The notes beneath the pieces are model-generated. The model saw only the letters and a program-made list of their open reading frames with translations, was not told the DNA's origin and did no database searches. Positions 1 through 6,566 of a stretch of DNA of 26,609 bases are shown here, piece by piece. The stretch covers positions 1 through 26,609 of the forward strand of contig JAJZYL010000001.1 in the NCBI GenBank assembly GCA_021798095.1, read 5' to 3'. Position 1 is the stretch's first letter. Each line of letters begins with the position of its first letter. The position numbers and the translations under genes are program-made. This DNA comes from an archaeon. Lineage in GTDB: Archaea > Thermoproteota > Nitrososphaeria > Conexivisphaerales > UBA164.

Positions 1-53
1 TACCGCGGCTAATGGAAGTTTGATTCAGGAAGTGAAAATTCGGAGGGCGTTAA

Positions 54-557
54 TCAGACCCTGATGCTCATTATGTGCTTCTTTGCCTCCGATGATGAGC
101 TCCAGCCTGATATCTTTACCCACTTATTAGGCTCCAGCTCCTTGTACTGTTCGAAGAAGTGAATTATCCTGTTCTTTACAGCCTCCGGTATATCGGCGGG
201 CTCCATCATCTCTGAAAAGGTGGGGTCAACGCTGTCAATGGGTACCGCCACTATCTTCTTATCGACGCCGCGTTCATCCTCCATGTTTATCATGCCTATT
301 GGCCTCACCTCCATATACGAGCCGGGTGATATGCGGGCGCTTCCCAGCACGATGATGTCTATTGGGTCTCCGTCCTCAGCCATGGTGCCAGGCACAAAAC
401 CGTAGTTAAACGGGTACACCATGGAGGTGAACAGTATCCTGTCAACTTTCATTATGTCGTTTTCCTTATCATATTCATACTTGACCGCCTCACCGGTTGG
501 AATTTCTATGAACGCGTTTAATATATCGGGGGCCTGATTGCCTATTTTGAGCTTCAT
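54..557 (-). CDS. ppa: Inorganic pyrophosphatase, family I
   Basis: Soluble family I (Mg-dependent) inorganic pyrophosphatase, hydrolysing PPi to two phosphates and so pulling biosynthetic reactions forward in the cytosol. At 167 residues it has the usual prokaryotic subunit length. Visible motifs are FIEIPTG (residues 16-22), YPFNYGFVP (48-56) and the metal-binding signature EDGDPID (61-67), whose aspartates 62, 64 and 67 match the family's catalytic Asp triad. The ATG at 557 begins the conserved N-terminus and is preceded by a TATA-like ATTTAAAT about 35 bases upstream. It is monocistronic here and divergent from the hydrolase at 847. Assignment is secure. Confidence 0.96.
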   Translation of the reverse strand: MKLKIGNQAPDILNAFIEIPTGEAVKYEYDKENDIMKVDRILFTSMVYPFNYGFVPGTMAEDGDPIDIIVLGSARISPGSYMEVRPIGMINMEDERGVDKKIVAVPIDSVDPTFSEMMEPADIPEAVKNRIIHFFEQYKELEPNKWVKISGWSSSSEAKKHIMSIRV

Positions 558-589
558 AAAAAGCGCACCTTACAACATACACTGCCACC

Positions 590-597
590 ATTTAAAT
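590..597 (-). promoter_or_regulatory. TATA box of the pyrophosphatase gene
   Basis: ATTTAAAT lies about 35 bases before the ATG at 557, fitting an archaeal promoter with a short leader of roughly 10 bases. The rest of 558-846 holds no gene I can support. Confidence 0.5.
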
Positions 598-846
598 CCT
601 TTCCCTGCAGAATATATGAGAAGTGATAAATCGAAGAGCTAAATGCGGATGAACGCCGTCGGTTTAGGGACGAAGTATAGAATTCCAGGGGCGGGCCCGT
701 TCATCTATTGACAATTTTGACAACAAGCTAGAAATCATAAGGTGCACTTGTAGTTTGTTTTTCACATAGGGTAGCTCTGGCGGGGAGTCTCATGTTCCCT
801 GTTAAATAGCAACGCTTATGAAGCCCAACTGCAATTTCAGATAGAA

Positions 847-1461
847 TTGGCTCCCAGATATGATATATCTCAGCTGGCTGTTGGGAATATGGGCAATTTC
901 ACATACCTCATCTCTTCAGGTGGAAAAGCGCTTGTAATAGACGCGAGCTTCGGTGGAAAGGAAGTATTAAAAATGTTGTCCGAACGCGGCCTTAGGCTTA
1001 GGTATATCCTTTCAACGCACAACCACTTCGATCACAATATGGACAACACATATCTCAGACTGGAGACTGGCGCAGAAGTCGTAGCTCACAAAACTTCACC
1101 GATAGGGAAGGATATTTCCATAGAGGATGGTGATGAAGTGAAGGTTGGCTCCATGACCATAGTAGCCTTGCATACCCCCGGCCATACCCCGGATTCCATA
1201 TGTTATCGCCTTGAGGGGAATGTATTTACCGGTGATACCCTTTTCGTGGGAACGTGCGGGAGGGTCGACCTCCCTGGTGGAAACGCCGGCGAACTATTCC
1301 AAAGTATGAGAAGGCTCTGCAATCTTGAGAGATCGACCGTCGTATTTCCCGGGCACGATTATGGTGTCACAAAGACCTCTACAATCGGCAGGGAATGCAC
1401 GTCCAACCCTGCAATGACCGCTCGCGATATTTCTGAATTCTTGGCATATATTAAAAGTTGA
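847..1461 (+). CDS. Metallo-beta-lactamase-fold hydrolase, glyoxalase II / persulfide dioxygenase-like
   Basis: Cytosolic MBL-fold metalloenzyme of 204 residues. The metal-binding motif HNHFDH is at residues 58-63, followed by PGHT (His113), GDTLF (Asp130) and PGHDYG (His170), the full ligand set of the fold. The stretch GRVDLPGG near residue 138 and the C-terminal TIGRE..NP pattern resemble GloB/ETHE1-like enzymes acting on glutathione- or persulfide-type thioesters. Which substrate it uses cannot be read from sequence. The start is a TTG, because no in-frame ATG or GTG lies between it and the upstream region; an AT-rich stretch about 25-30 bases before suggests leaderless expression. No partner gene is adjacent. 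Confidence 0.85.
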   Translation: MAPRYDISQLAVGNMGNFTYLISSGGKALVIDASFGGKEVLKMLSERGLRLRYILSTHNHFDHNMDNTYLRLETGAEVVAHKTSPIGKDISIEDGDEVKVGSMTIVALHTPGHTPDSICYRLEGNVFTGDTLFVGTCGRVDLPGGNAGELFQSMRRLCNLERSTVVFPGHDYGVTKTSTIGRECTSNPAMTARDISEFLAYIKS

Positions 1462-1556
1462 GCCCATTGTGGGAAAACCGAGCTGGGCTAACCTACTTAC
1501 CATCATTATCTTCTATCAAACATCAAGGTTTATCATAAAAGCGAGCTGGAAGGGGG

Positions 1557-1567
1557 CTATTTAAATA
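1557..1567 (+). promoter_or_regulatory. TATA box in front of the TnpB-relic ORF
   Basis: CTATTTAAATA is centred about 27 bases before the ATG at 1590, the spacing expected for a leaderless archaeal transcript. It would drive the short TnpB-relic reading frame and the right-end hairpin, and could read on into tRNA-Ser, which lacks a clear TATA box about 30 bases before its own 5' end. Confidence 0.5.
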
Positions 1568-1589
1568 CTCAAAGAGTCAATGGTATAGC

Positions 1590-1709
1590 ATGCTTTCAGC
1601 GTTCAGGCTCTACGATGTTAACCGTGTGTCGTTGAAACAGGAAACAAGTTCCCTGCTGGTCGACGAACCCGCAAGGGCAATAAACTTAAGGGAAGCCCAC
1701 AGGCTTTAG
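1590..1709 (+). pseudogene. Residual TnpB-like ORF, 39 codons, ending inside the element's right-end hairpin
   Basis: Short ORF starting MLSAFRLY and ending NLREAHRL, with its TAG (1707-1709) in the loop of the hairpin described in the next entry. tnpB genes of IS200/IS605 elements typically end this way, with a tail such as ..EAH.L running into the omega-RNA scaffold. The N-terminus (AFRLY) faintly resembles the TnpB start ..FRLYP, so an internally deleted tnpB that kept both ends is possible, but the RuvC core is absent and that reading is inference. It has a well-spaced TATA box at 1557. It could instead be an unrelated short ORF. Confidence 0.45.
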
Positions 1710-1726
1710 CCGTGGGAGGATGTCAC
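1691..1726 (+). mobile_element. IS200/IS605-type right end (omega-RNA scaffold hairpin), solo relic
   Basis: The sequence forms CCCAC (1696-1700), a bulged A, GGC-TTTA-GCC and GTGGG (1712-1716), preceded by GGGAAG and followed by AGGATGTCAC. The arrangement AAGC-hairpin-GGAGGATGTCAC is characteristic of right ends of IS200/IS605-family transposons, where it is also the 3' scaffold of the TnpB guide (omega) RNA. The flank after 1726, which would be the guide, is TAGCCCTCAAGTGGAGATGT and runs almost to tRNA-Ser. No TnpA and no intact TnpB are nearby, so this is a relic, or a still transcribed guide RNA. Confidence 0.6.
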
Positions 1727-1753
1727 TAGCCCTCAAGTGGAGATGTGGGTTGA

Positions 1754-1839
1754 GCCGGGGTACCCTAGCCTGGTAGGGGGCAGGCCTTGAGAGCCTGTGG
1801 CCTTTTCTGGCCTCGTGGGTTCGAATCCCACTCCCGGCG
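1754..1839 (+). tRNA. tRNA-Ser(UGA)
   Basis: Class II tRNA of 86 nt. The acceptor GCCGGGG pairs with TCCCGGC (one G-U) and the discriminator is G. The anticodon arm is CAGGC-CTTGAGA-GCCTG, giving anticodon UGA for serine codon UCA. A long variable arm with GGCC-TTTTCT-GGCC and a T arm GTGGG-TTCGAAT-CCCAC complete the fold. GTTGA just before and TCAAC just after extend the acceptor helix in the precursor. No intron is seen and CCA is not encoded. A transposon right end lies 27 bases upstream. Confidence 0.93.
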
Positions 1840-2053
1840 CCTCAACTACTGGAACGCCCATCCCAGTTGTACCTTATGGATTGGAACCCATATGAATATA
1901 TCACGATAAGCCGGTTATAGCTGGCGGTTTGATATCAATGAGGGGCATGTGTGGTCTACCCCTTATCTGCAAGTGATGGCCCTGCGACTTCCCCCGACTC
2001 AATGGAAAGGGTATCAGACAGATTTATCTATCGCTGAAAAGCTCTAATCTGAT

Positions 2054-2521
2054 ATGGGCGGCGTATTCTTCCCTTCCCCTCCAGAGGTGATAAACGAAAT
2101 GCTCGCGATGGCCGGGGCCAATTCAACATCGGTGGTATACGATTTGGGTTCGGGCGATGGAAGCATTGTGATGGCCGCCGCCCGGGACTATAACGTCAGG
2201 AAGGCGGTGGGCATAGAAAGGGATGGAAGGTTATGTTCAATAGCTCGCGCGAGGGCCGCACGTTTTAATAACGTGGTTATAATAAACGCGGATTACGACG
2301 CGATAGAAATATCGGAGGCCAGCATAGTGACCGTCTACCAGGGGGCGAGCGAAAACTCAAGGCTCAGGCCAAAATTCCTAAGGGAGCTTCGAAATGGGTC
2401 CATGATAGTTTCCCACGAGTTCGGCATCCCCGGATGGCGCCCAACCCAGTTTCATATCATGAAGCACAACGGCCGCAGTTACCGCATCATGGTCTACGTC
2501 GTGGGTTCCCATACACCTTGA
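2054..2521 (+). CDS. SAM-dependent protein lysine methyltransferase, aKMT-like
   Basis: Small class I methyltransferase of 155 residues. The AdoMet-binding motif I is VYDLGSGDGS (residues 28-37), then an acidic residue ending strand 2 (GIERD) and a late SHEFGIPGW (119-127). The whole layout, PSPPEVINEML..VYDLG.GDG....AVG.E......SHEF.I.GW, matches as I remember it the crenarchaeal aKMT family, which methylates lysines of chromatin and other proteins with broad specificity. That protein target is inferred, not shown. TTTATCTA at 2023-2030 is 28 bases before the ATG, so the mRNA is probably leaderless. It converges with the ABC permease, ending 82 bases from it. Confidence 0.85.
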   Translation: MGGVFFPSPPEVINEMLAMAGANSTSVVYDLGSGDGSIVMAAARDYNVRKAVGIERDGRLCSIARARAARFNNVVIINADYDAIEISEASIVTVYQGASENSRLRPKFLRELRNGSMIVSHEFGIPGWRPTQFHIMKHNGRSYRIMVYVVGSHTP

Positions 2522-2603
2522 CGCCGCCAATGGGCGCGGATTAAGTTGTATGCGATGAGCTGGTGAGTGCAGGCCCTGTTATGGGGATGGAGTATGTGCC
2601 CGC

Positions 2604-3740
2604 TCACTTGGTTACCGTCCTCTGGAAGAGGGGCAGCGCTATGGCGAATACCACCACCGTAAATATCAGGAGTATGTACACGTCACCTGAAATAGCGGAG
2701 AATGGGGCGTTGAGCAGCATGACGGACCTGAATGCCGATATGACGTACGTGAGCGGCAGGATGTCCGATATTATCCTAAGCCATGACGGCAGCTGGATTA
2801 CCGGGTACAGGGCACCGCTTAGGAATATCATGGGGAACTGGATCATCATCATGATCAGCTGCGCGGACTCCTGATCCGATACAAATGACGTCGCTATTAT
2901 GCCCATCCCGGTGAACGCCAGTATCCCCAGCGTCAGGACCAGGGCCATTAGCAATATGCTCCCGTATATATGAACGCCGAACAGTATCATGGCCAGTATA
3001 AACACCAGTACGCCGCTGGCCAGCCCCCTGACGACCTGGGCGAAGCCCTTGCCCAGTATTATTGAAAGCCTTGAAATGGGGGTCATAAGGAGCCCATCCA
3101 GCGTGCCCAGCTCCTTTTCCCTGGAGAAGGTCATGGCCAGCCCTGACAGCCCGGCAAGGATGGTCGTCATGGCTATCAGCCCAGGCGCAAGAAATTCGAT
3201 CGTGTTGGATGTCTGGGGGATGAGCCCCTGATATATAGGGGTGATCGGAGATGATGAGGCGCTTGCCAGGGTCGCGGACAGCCTTAATGATGAAAATATC
3301 TGGGTCAGCTCGCCCTGGATCGCCGCATCCAGCGACGGGTTTGCCTGATCTATTATGACCTGGACGGTGGCCGTTCCGCTGCTCTGGAGCTGCTGGCCTA
3401 GCCCCTGATGGAATATGATTATGGCGTATACGTTCCCGCTCATGAGCTGGTTCTGGGCGGAGCTCAGGCTGCCCATGGAGATCACGTTGAACAGGCCCGA
3501 CGATTGCGCCGAACTGATAAATTGGGACACTATGTTCAATCCGGCCTGTGACTGGTCCTGATTGACGACCGCTATCGATATGTGGGTTATCGAACCTGTT
3601 GATGGAAACATATACCCGAACAGCACTATCAGTATTATGGGGAGGAGGATCATGGTGACCAGCCTCGCCCTTATCCTCATGAATTCAGTCAGGTCCTTCT
3701 TCATTATTATGTAAATATCATAAAATATATTGTTAGCCAT
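2604..3740 (-). CDS. ABC-2 type transporter permease
   Basis: Integral membrane subunit of an ABC-2 exporter, 378 residues. A cytosolic N-terminus with basic residues leads to one membrane segment (about 28-48), then a large extracytoplasmic domain rich in Ser and Gln (about 50-185), then about five hydrophobic segments to the C-terminus. The segment ALYPVIQLPSWLR..DILPLTYVI before the last helices is the typical ABC-2 (DrrB/YhhJ-like) signature region. It starts one base after the ATPase stop, so the two are translated together and must form one transporter. The substrate is unknown; lipids, peptides or drugs are typical for the family. Confidence 0.9.
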   Translation of the reverse strand: MANNIFYDIYIIMKKDLTEFMRIRARLVTMILLPIILIVLFGYMFPSTGSITHISIAVVNQDQSQAGLNIVSQFISSAQSSGLFNVISMGSLSSAQNQLMSGNVYAIIIFHQGLGQQLQSSGTATVQVIIDQANPSLDAAIQGELTQIFSSLRLSATLASASSSPITPIYQGLIPQTSNTIEFLAPGLIAMTTILAGLSGLAMTFSREKELGTLDGLLMTPISRLSIILGKGFAQVVRGLASGVLVFILAMILFGVHIYGSILLMALVLTLGILAFTGMGIIATSFVSDQESAQLIMMMIQFPMIFLSGALYPVIQLPSWLRIISDILPLTYVISAFRSVMLLNAPFSAISGDVYILLIFTVVVFAIALPLFQRTVTK

Positions 3741-3741
3741 A

Positions 3742-4506
3742 TCACCATCCCCTGCGCTTTAGCCTGCTCGATACTTCATCCCTTAGCTCCCTCCCAGTGA
3801 GCTTTAAAAATAGATCCTCTATCGTGGCCACATCCTGACTCCTTTTCAGGTCTGCTGTCCTTCCAACCGCCAGCACACCGCCCCTGTCCATGATGGCCAG
3901 CTCATCCATAAGCTCTTCGGCCTCATGCATGTCGTGTGTAGTGACCAGGACCGTGAGGTTCCTTTCCTTGAGCCTCTTGACGTAGTCCCGCACCCATCTG
4001 ACGCTCTGAGGATCGAGCCCGTTCGTCGGCTCGTCTAGGATGATCACCTTGGGGTCGTGTATAAGCGCCCGTACCAGATTTATGCGCTGCCTCATGCCGG
4101 TCGAGTAGGTGCCCACCGGCCTATCCTTAACGCTGGTCAGCTTGACCTCTTCGATCAGGGCTTCAGCCTTCTCCCTGAGGGGCTTCCCCCTGATCCCGTA
4201 CAGCCTGCCGAAGAATTCGAGGTTTTCTATGGCCGTCAGGGTGGGATACAGGAGCAGCTTTTCCTGGACTACCCCTATCGTCTTCCTTACTTCGTTCGTA
4301 TCATTTGCTATATCGAACCCTTCGATGCTACCGTGCCCGGAGGTCGGGCGCAGGACCGTGCATATCATGCGGAGGAATGTGCTCTTTCCTGCACCGTTTG
4401 GCCCCAATAGCCCGAATATGGTCCCCTTGGTTACCTTGAGCGAGACCCCGTTTACGGCCACCAGACCATTAAAGGTCTTTGTGAGGTTCTCTGTAACTAT
4501 GCTCAT
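3742..4506 (-). CDS. ABC transporter ATPase, DrrA/CcmA type
   Basis: Nucleotide-binding subunit of 254 residues powering the adjacent permease. All ABC motifs are present: Walker A GPNGAGKST (35-43), Q-loop at Gln81, signature YSTGMRQR (134-141), Walker B VIILDEP (154-160) and switch His191 in TTHDMHEAEE. The signature is the STGM variant usual in daunorubicin-resistance-type exporters rather than LSGGQ. Its ATG overlaps the stop of the upstream surface-protein gene as ATGA (4503-4506), evidence of translational coupling in a three-gene operon. Confidence 0.94.
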   Translation of the reverse strand: MSIVTENLTKTFNGLVAVNGVSLKVTKGTIFGLLGPNGAGKSTFLRMICTVLRPTSGHGSIEGFDIANDTNEVRKTIGVVQEKLLLYPTLTAIENLEFFGRLYGIRGKPLREKAEALIEEVKLTSVKDRPVGTYSTGMRQRINLVRALIHDPKVIILDEPTNGLDPQSVRWVRDYVKRLKERNLTVLVTTHDMHEAEELMDELAIMDRGGVLAVGRTADLKRSQDVATIEDLFLKLTGRELRDEVSSRLKRRGW

Positions 4507-6098
4507 CGTCTACGCCTTAATACGAGGATTATGATCACCGCAAGGAGTATGGCCACAAGCGCTATGACTATCCAGCCGAAATCGTAGATCCACGAAATGA
4601 AGATGGTGTAGATCCCCTGGTGCACCTGAAAGCTGATCGGGATCTCCTGCGTAAACTGGTTCCCGGGGGCGTTGCTCTGGAACCACGTCACCACGAGGGT
4701 CCCATAATAGGTGCCCGGCGGGGCGCTTGATGAGACCGCAATGGAAAAGGTCGCGACGTTGGAGGCCGCGTTCTGCATGTCGCCAAGGTAATCCACGGTT
4801 GTACCCGACAGTTCGTTGGGTAGAAGGAGCTCAGCCTGGGCCGACTTCGCGGTTATATTCCCGAGATTTTGTATCAATAGAGCAAACTTGGTATTGGATG
4901 CCCCCTGTGACAGATAGGCGTTGTTGTAATACGTTGCAGAAAAGTTGGCCTGGCTATTAACCTCCAGGGGCATCATATAAGTGTAGTTCTCTCCGTCGTA
5001 ATACACGTACACCGGAACCTTAAATGAAAGGGGGCTTGAAGCTGCGCTCGATACGTCAACGTAGAACGTGGTTGGTATGGGTTCCCCTGGGGGCATGCTG
5101 CCTATCTCCATGCTGGTGGACCCTGGATAAGCGGTCTCGATTGGTGACTGGGCTCCGAGGGAAACCTGCACGTTATTGGCCGTTATGTTCCCGCTGTTCA
5201 TCAGGTCTATGGATATGGGCACGTTCTGATTCCCGGGGAACATGCCCGGTTGCCCAACTCCATAACCCTGTACTATTACATCCGCGGCACCAGAGACGGG
5301 GACACTTACTATCTGAGATGACACCATTCCGTTGTTGTACCTTATGGAGACATTAAGCGGGTATAACCCGGTCGTTGTGTTTGCATTTATGCTTAGCGTG
5401 AATTGTGCTGGCACGACGCTGCCGGCCGGCACCACGCCCAGATATGCCGTCTCGCTGGGCGAGCTATAATAGAATGGGGCCGATGGATATATAATAACGG
5501 ATGAATTAAATGCCGTGTTGTCGCCCAGGTTCTGAACGGTTAAGACCAAGTTCCCGTTCCTAAGGCCAGAGCTGGCCAGTGAAGGCGCGGCCGGACTGCC
5601 CCAGTAAGCGTTCTGAGCTCGCAGGTCGGCATATGTGGAAACTGGCATCTGCAGGTTCGCGGTGAACGTGTAATTTACGCCTGAAAGGGTGTAGTTCACC
5701 GTCGCCGGCACCACATATACTCCATCGGAGCTATTAGCGGCGACGTTCAGATAAAACATCACCGGCTGCGAACCTGTGGGTGAAATAAATGATGCGTTCG
5801 CGGTCACCCTAGTGACTCCATCTTCCATCACCCCTCTGATTGGAGAGGAAAAGGGATAGCTGAGGTTGAGAGTTACAAAGACGTTCGTTATGCTGGCGGT
5901 GTTGGGGTTAGCTATGTATACGGAAAAAGGCGCGTTTGTAGAACCAGGTTCCACAGAGATGGGCGATGACTGAGAACCCCAGGTTGATCCAGCTACGTAC
6001 ACCGTGTTCGACGAAGCGTAAACGGCGGGCGCAAAAAGTGCGCTCCCCATCAGGATTACCATCATCAAAATCAAGCTTGCAAGACCATATCGGCTCAT
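4503..6098 (-). CDS. Membrane-anchored extracytoplasmic protein with repeated Ig-like domains (COG1361-like)
   Basis: 531-residue surface protein. A signal peptide covers roughly residues 1-28, with hydrophobic core LASLILMMVILMGSALFAPA and a likely cut after YASS. The body is made of Ser/Thr/Asn-rich beta-strand repeats with recurring phrases such as NPNTASITNVFVTL, NLGDNTAFNSSV, NSGNITANNVQVSL and NLGNITAKSAQAEL. These are the N.GN.TA..V pattern of COG1361/CARDB-like Ig folds, four or five copies. Many N-x-S/T sequons predict glycosylation. A C-terminal membrane helix (about 503-526) ends in the stop-transfer RRRR. Being first in an operon with an ABC-2 exporter, it may be the exporter's outer partner, a role inferred from context. 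Confidence 0.85.
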   Translation of the reverse strand: MSRYGLASLILMMVILMGSALFAPAVYASSNTVYVAGSTWGSQSSPISVEPGSTNAPFSVYIANPNTASITNVFVTLNLSYPFSSPIRGVMEDGVTRVTANASFISPTGSQPVMFYLNVAANSSDGVYVVPATVNYTLSGVNYTFTANLQMPVSTYADLRAQNAYWGSPAAPSLASSGLRNGNLVLTVQNLGDNTAFNSSVIIYPSAPFYYSSPSETAYLGVVPAGSVVPAQFTLSINANTTTGLYPLNVSIRYNNGMVSSQIVSVPVSGAADVIVQGYGVGQPGMFPGNQNVPISIDLMNSGNITANNVQVSLGAQSPIETAYPGSTSMEIGSMPPGEPIPTTFYVDVSSAASSPLSFKVPVYVYYDGENYTYMMPLEVNSQANFSATYYNNAYLSQGASNTKFALLIQNLGNITAKSAQAELLLPNELSGTTVDYLGDMQNAASNVATFSIAVSSSAPPGTYYGTLVVTWFQSNAPGNQFTQEIPISFQVHQGIYTIFISWIYDFGWIVIALVAILLAVIIILVLRRRR

Positions 6099-6128
6099 AT
6101 CTAGATCGAAAGGCCGTTTTTGGATACC

Positions 6129-6140
6129 TATTTAAATATA
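6129..6140 (-). promoter_or_regulatory. TATA box of the surface-protein/ABC operon
   Basis: TATATTTAAATA on the minus strand, about 36 bases before the ATG at 6098, is the only strong promoter upstream of the three coupled genes. Confidence 0.55.
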
Positions 6141-6238
6141 TTGATACGAATGTCATGTTCTCCTCTTCAAGATGCAATCTAGCTATTTCATATCGAGTAT
6201 TTTGACCGGCCATCATCCAGCAGCAATAAAATCTTCCC

Positions 6239-6530
6239 ATGGTTAAGGCGCGTGGGATCCCCTCAGGTCTATCCCCACGGTGGTCGGCAAGCAGGGAAAA
6301 TGGGGCGCATCAGTGGCGTTCATGCCAGTTCAAGCGCAAGGGAAGCTGCCATCTAGTCAACGCTGACCTGAAGCCCAGTCTTACCAAGGTCATAAAAACT
6401 CGGGCGTTGTGAACCAGCTTCCTATCAGGAACGGGTCCCTGATCAACCTGGGGATACCGGCCACGTGTGTCGTGGTTATGAGGCCACGCCGGCCCGCCCC
6501 AGTTCTGGGAAGCTGCAGGGCCAGGGCTGC
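6239..6530 (+). pseudogene. Decayed TnpB C-terminal fragment, frameshifted
   Basis: This is the otherwise gene-free gap between the surface-protein promoter and pyruvate phosphate dikinase. The plus frame from 6239 reads QFKRKGSCHLVNADLKPSLTKVIK before a TGA at about 6410. This resembles the RuvC-III region of IS1341-type TnpB proteins (roughly GLFK..G..INADLNGALNILRKV). After the stop a different frame reads NLGIPATCVVVMRPRRPAP, similar to the VVVHP..-type C-terminal tail of the same proteins. No start, RuvC-I or RuvC-II remains. Recognition is from memory of the family, so it is held at moderate confidence. No right-end hairpin like those at 1691 or 23332 is visible. Confidence 0.42.
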
Positions 6531-6566
6531 AGCCACAGGCGGTTTATCCCGGGCTGGACCCCGTCC

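Noticed and set aside
632..712. Short ORF MRMNAVGLGTKYRIPG.. upstream of the MBL hydrolase
   Set aside because: Too short, no promoter at the right distance and no recognisable family.
2563..2874. 103-codon plus-strand ORF antisense to the ABC permease
   Set aside because: No promoter or family resemblance; it mirrors codon bias of the convincing permease gene.
4057..4534. Long plus-strand ORFs over the ABC ATPase
   Set aside because: Antisense shadows of a gene with all ABC motifs.
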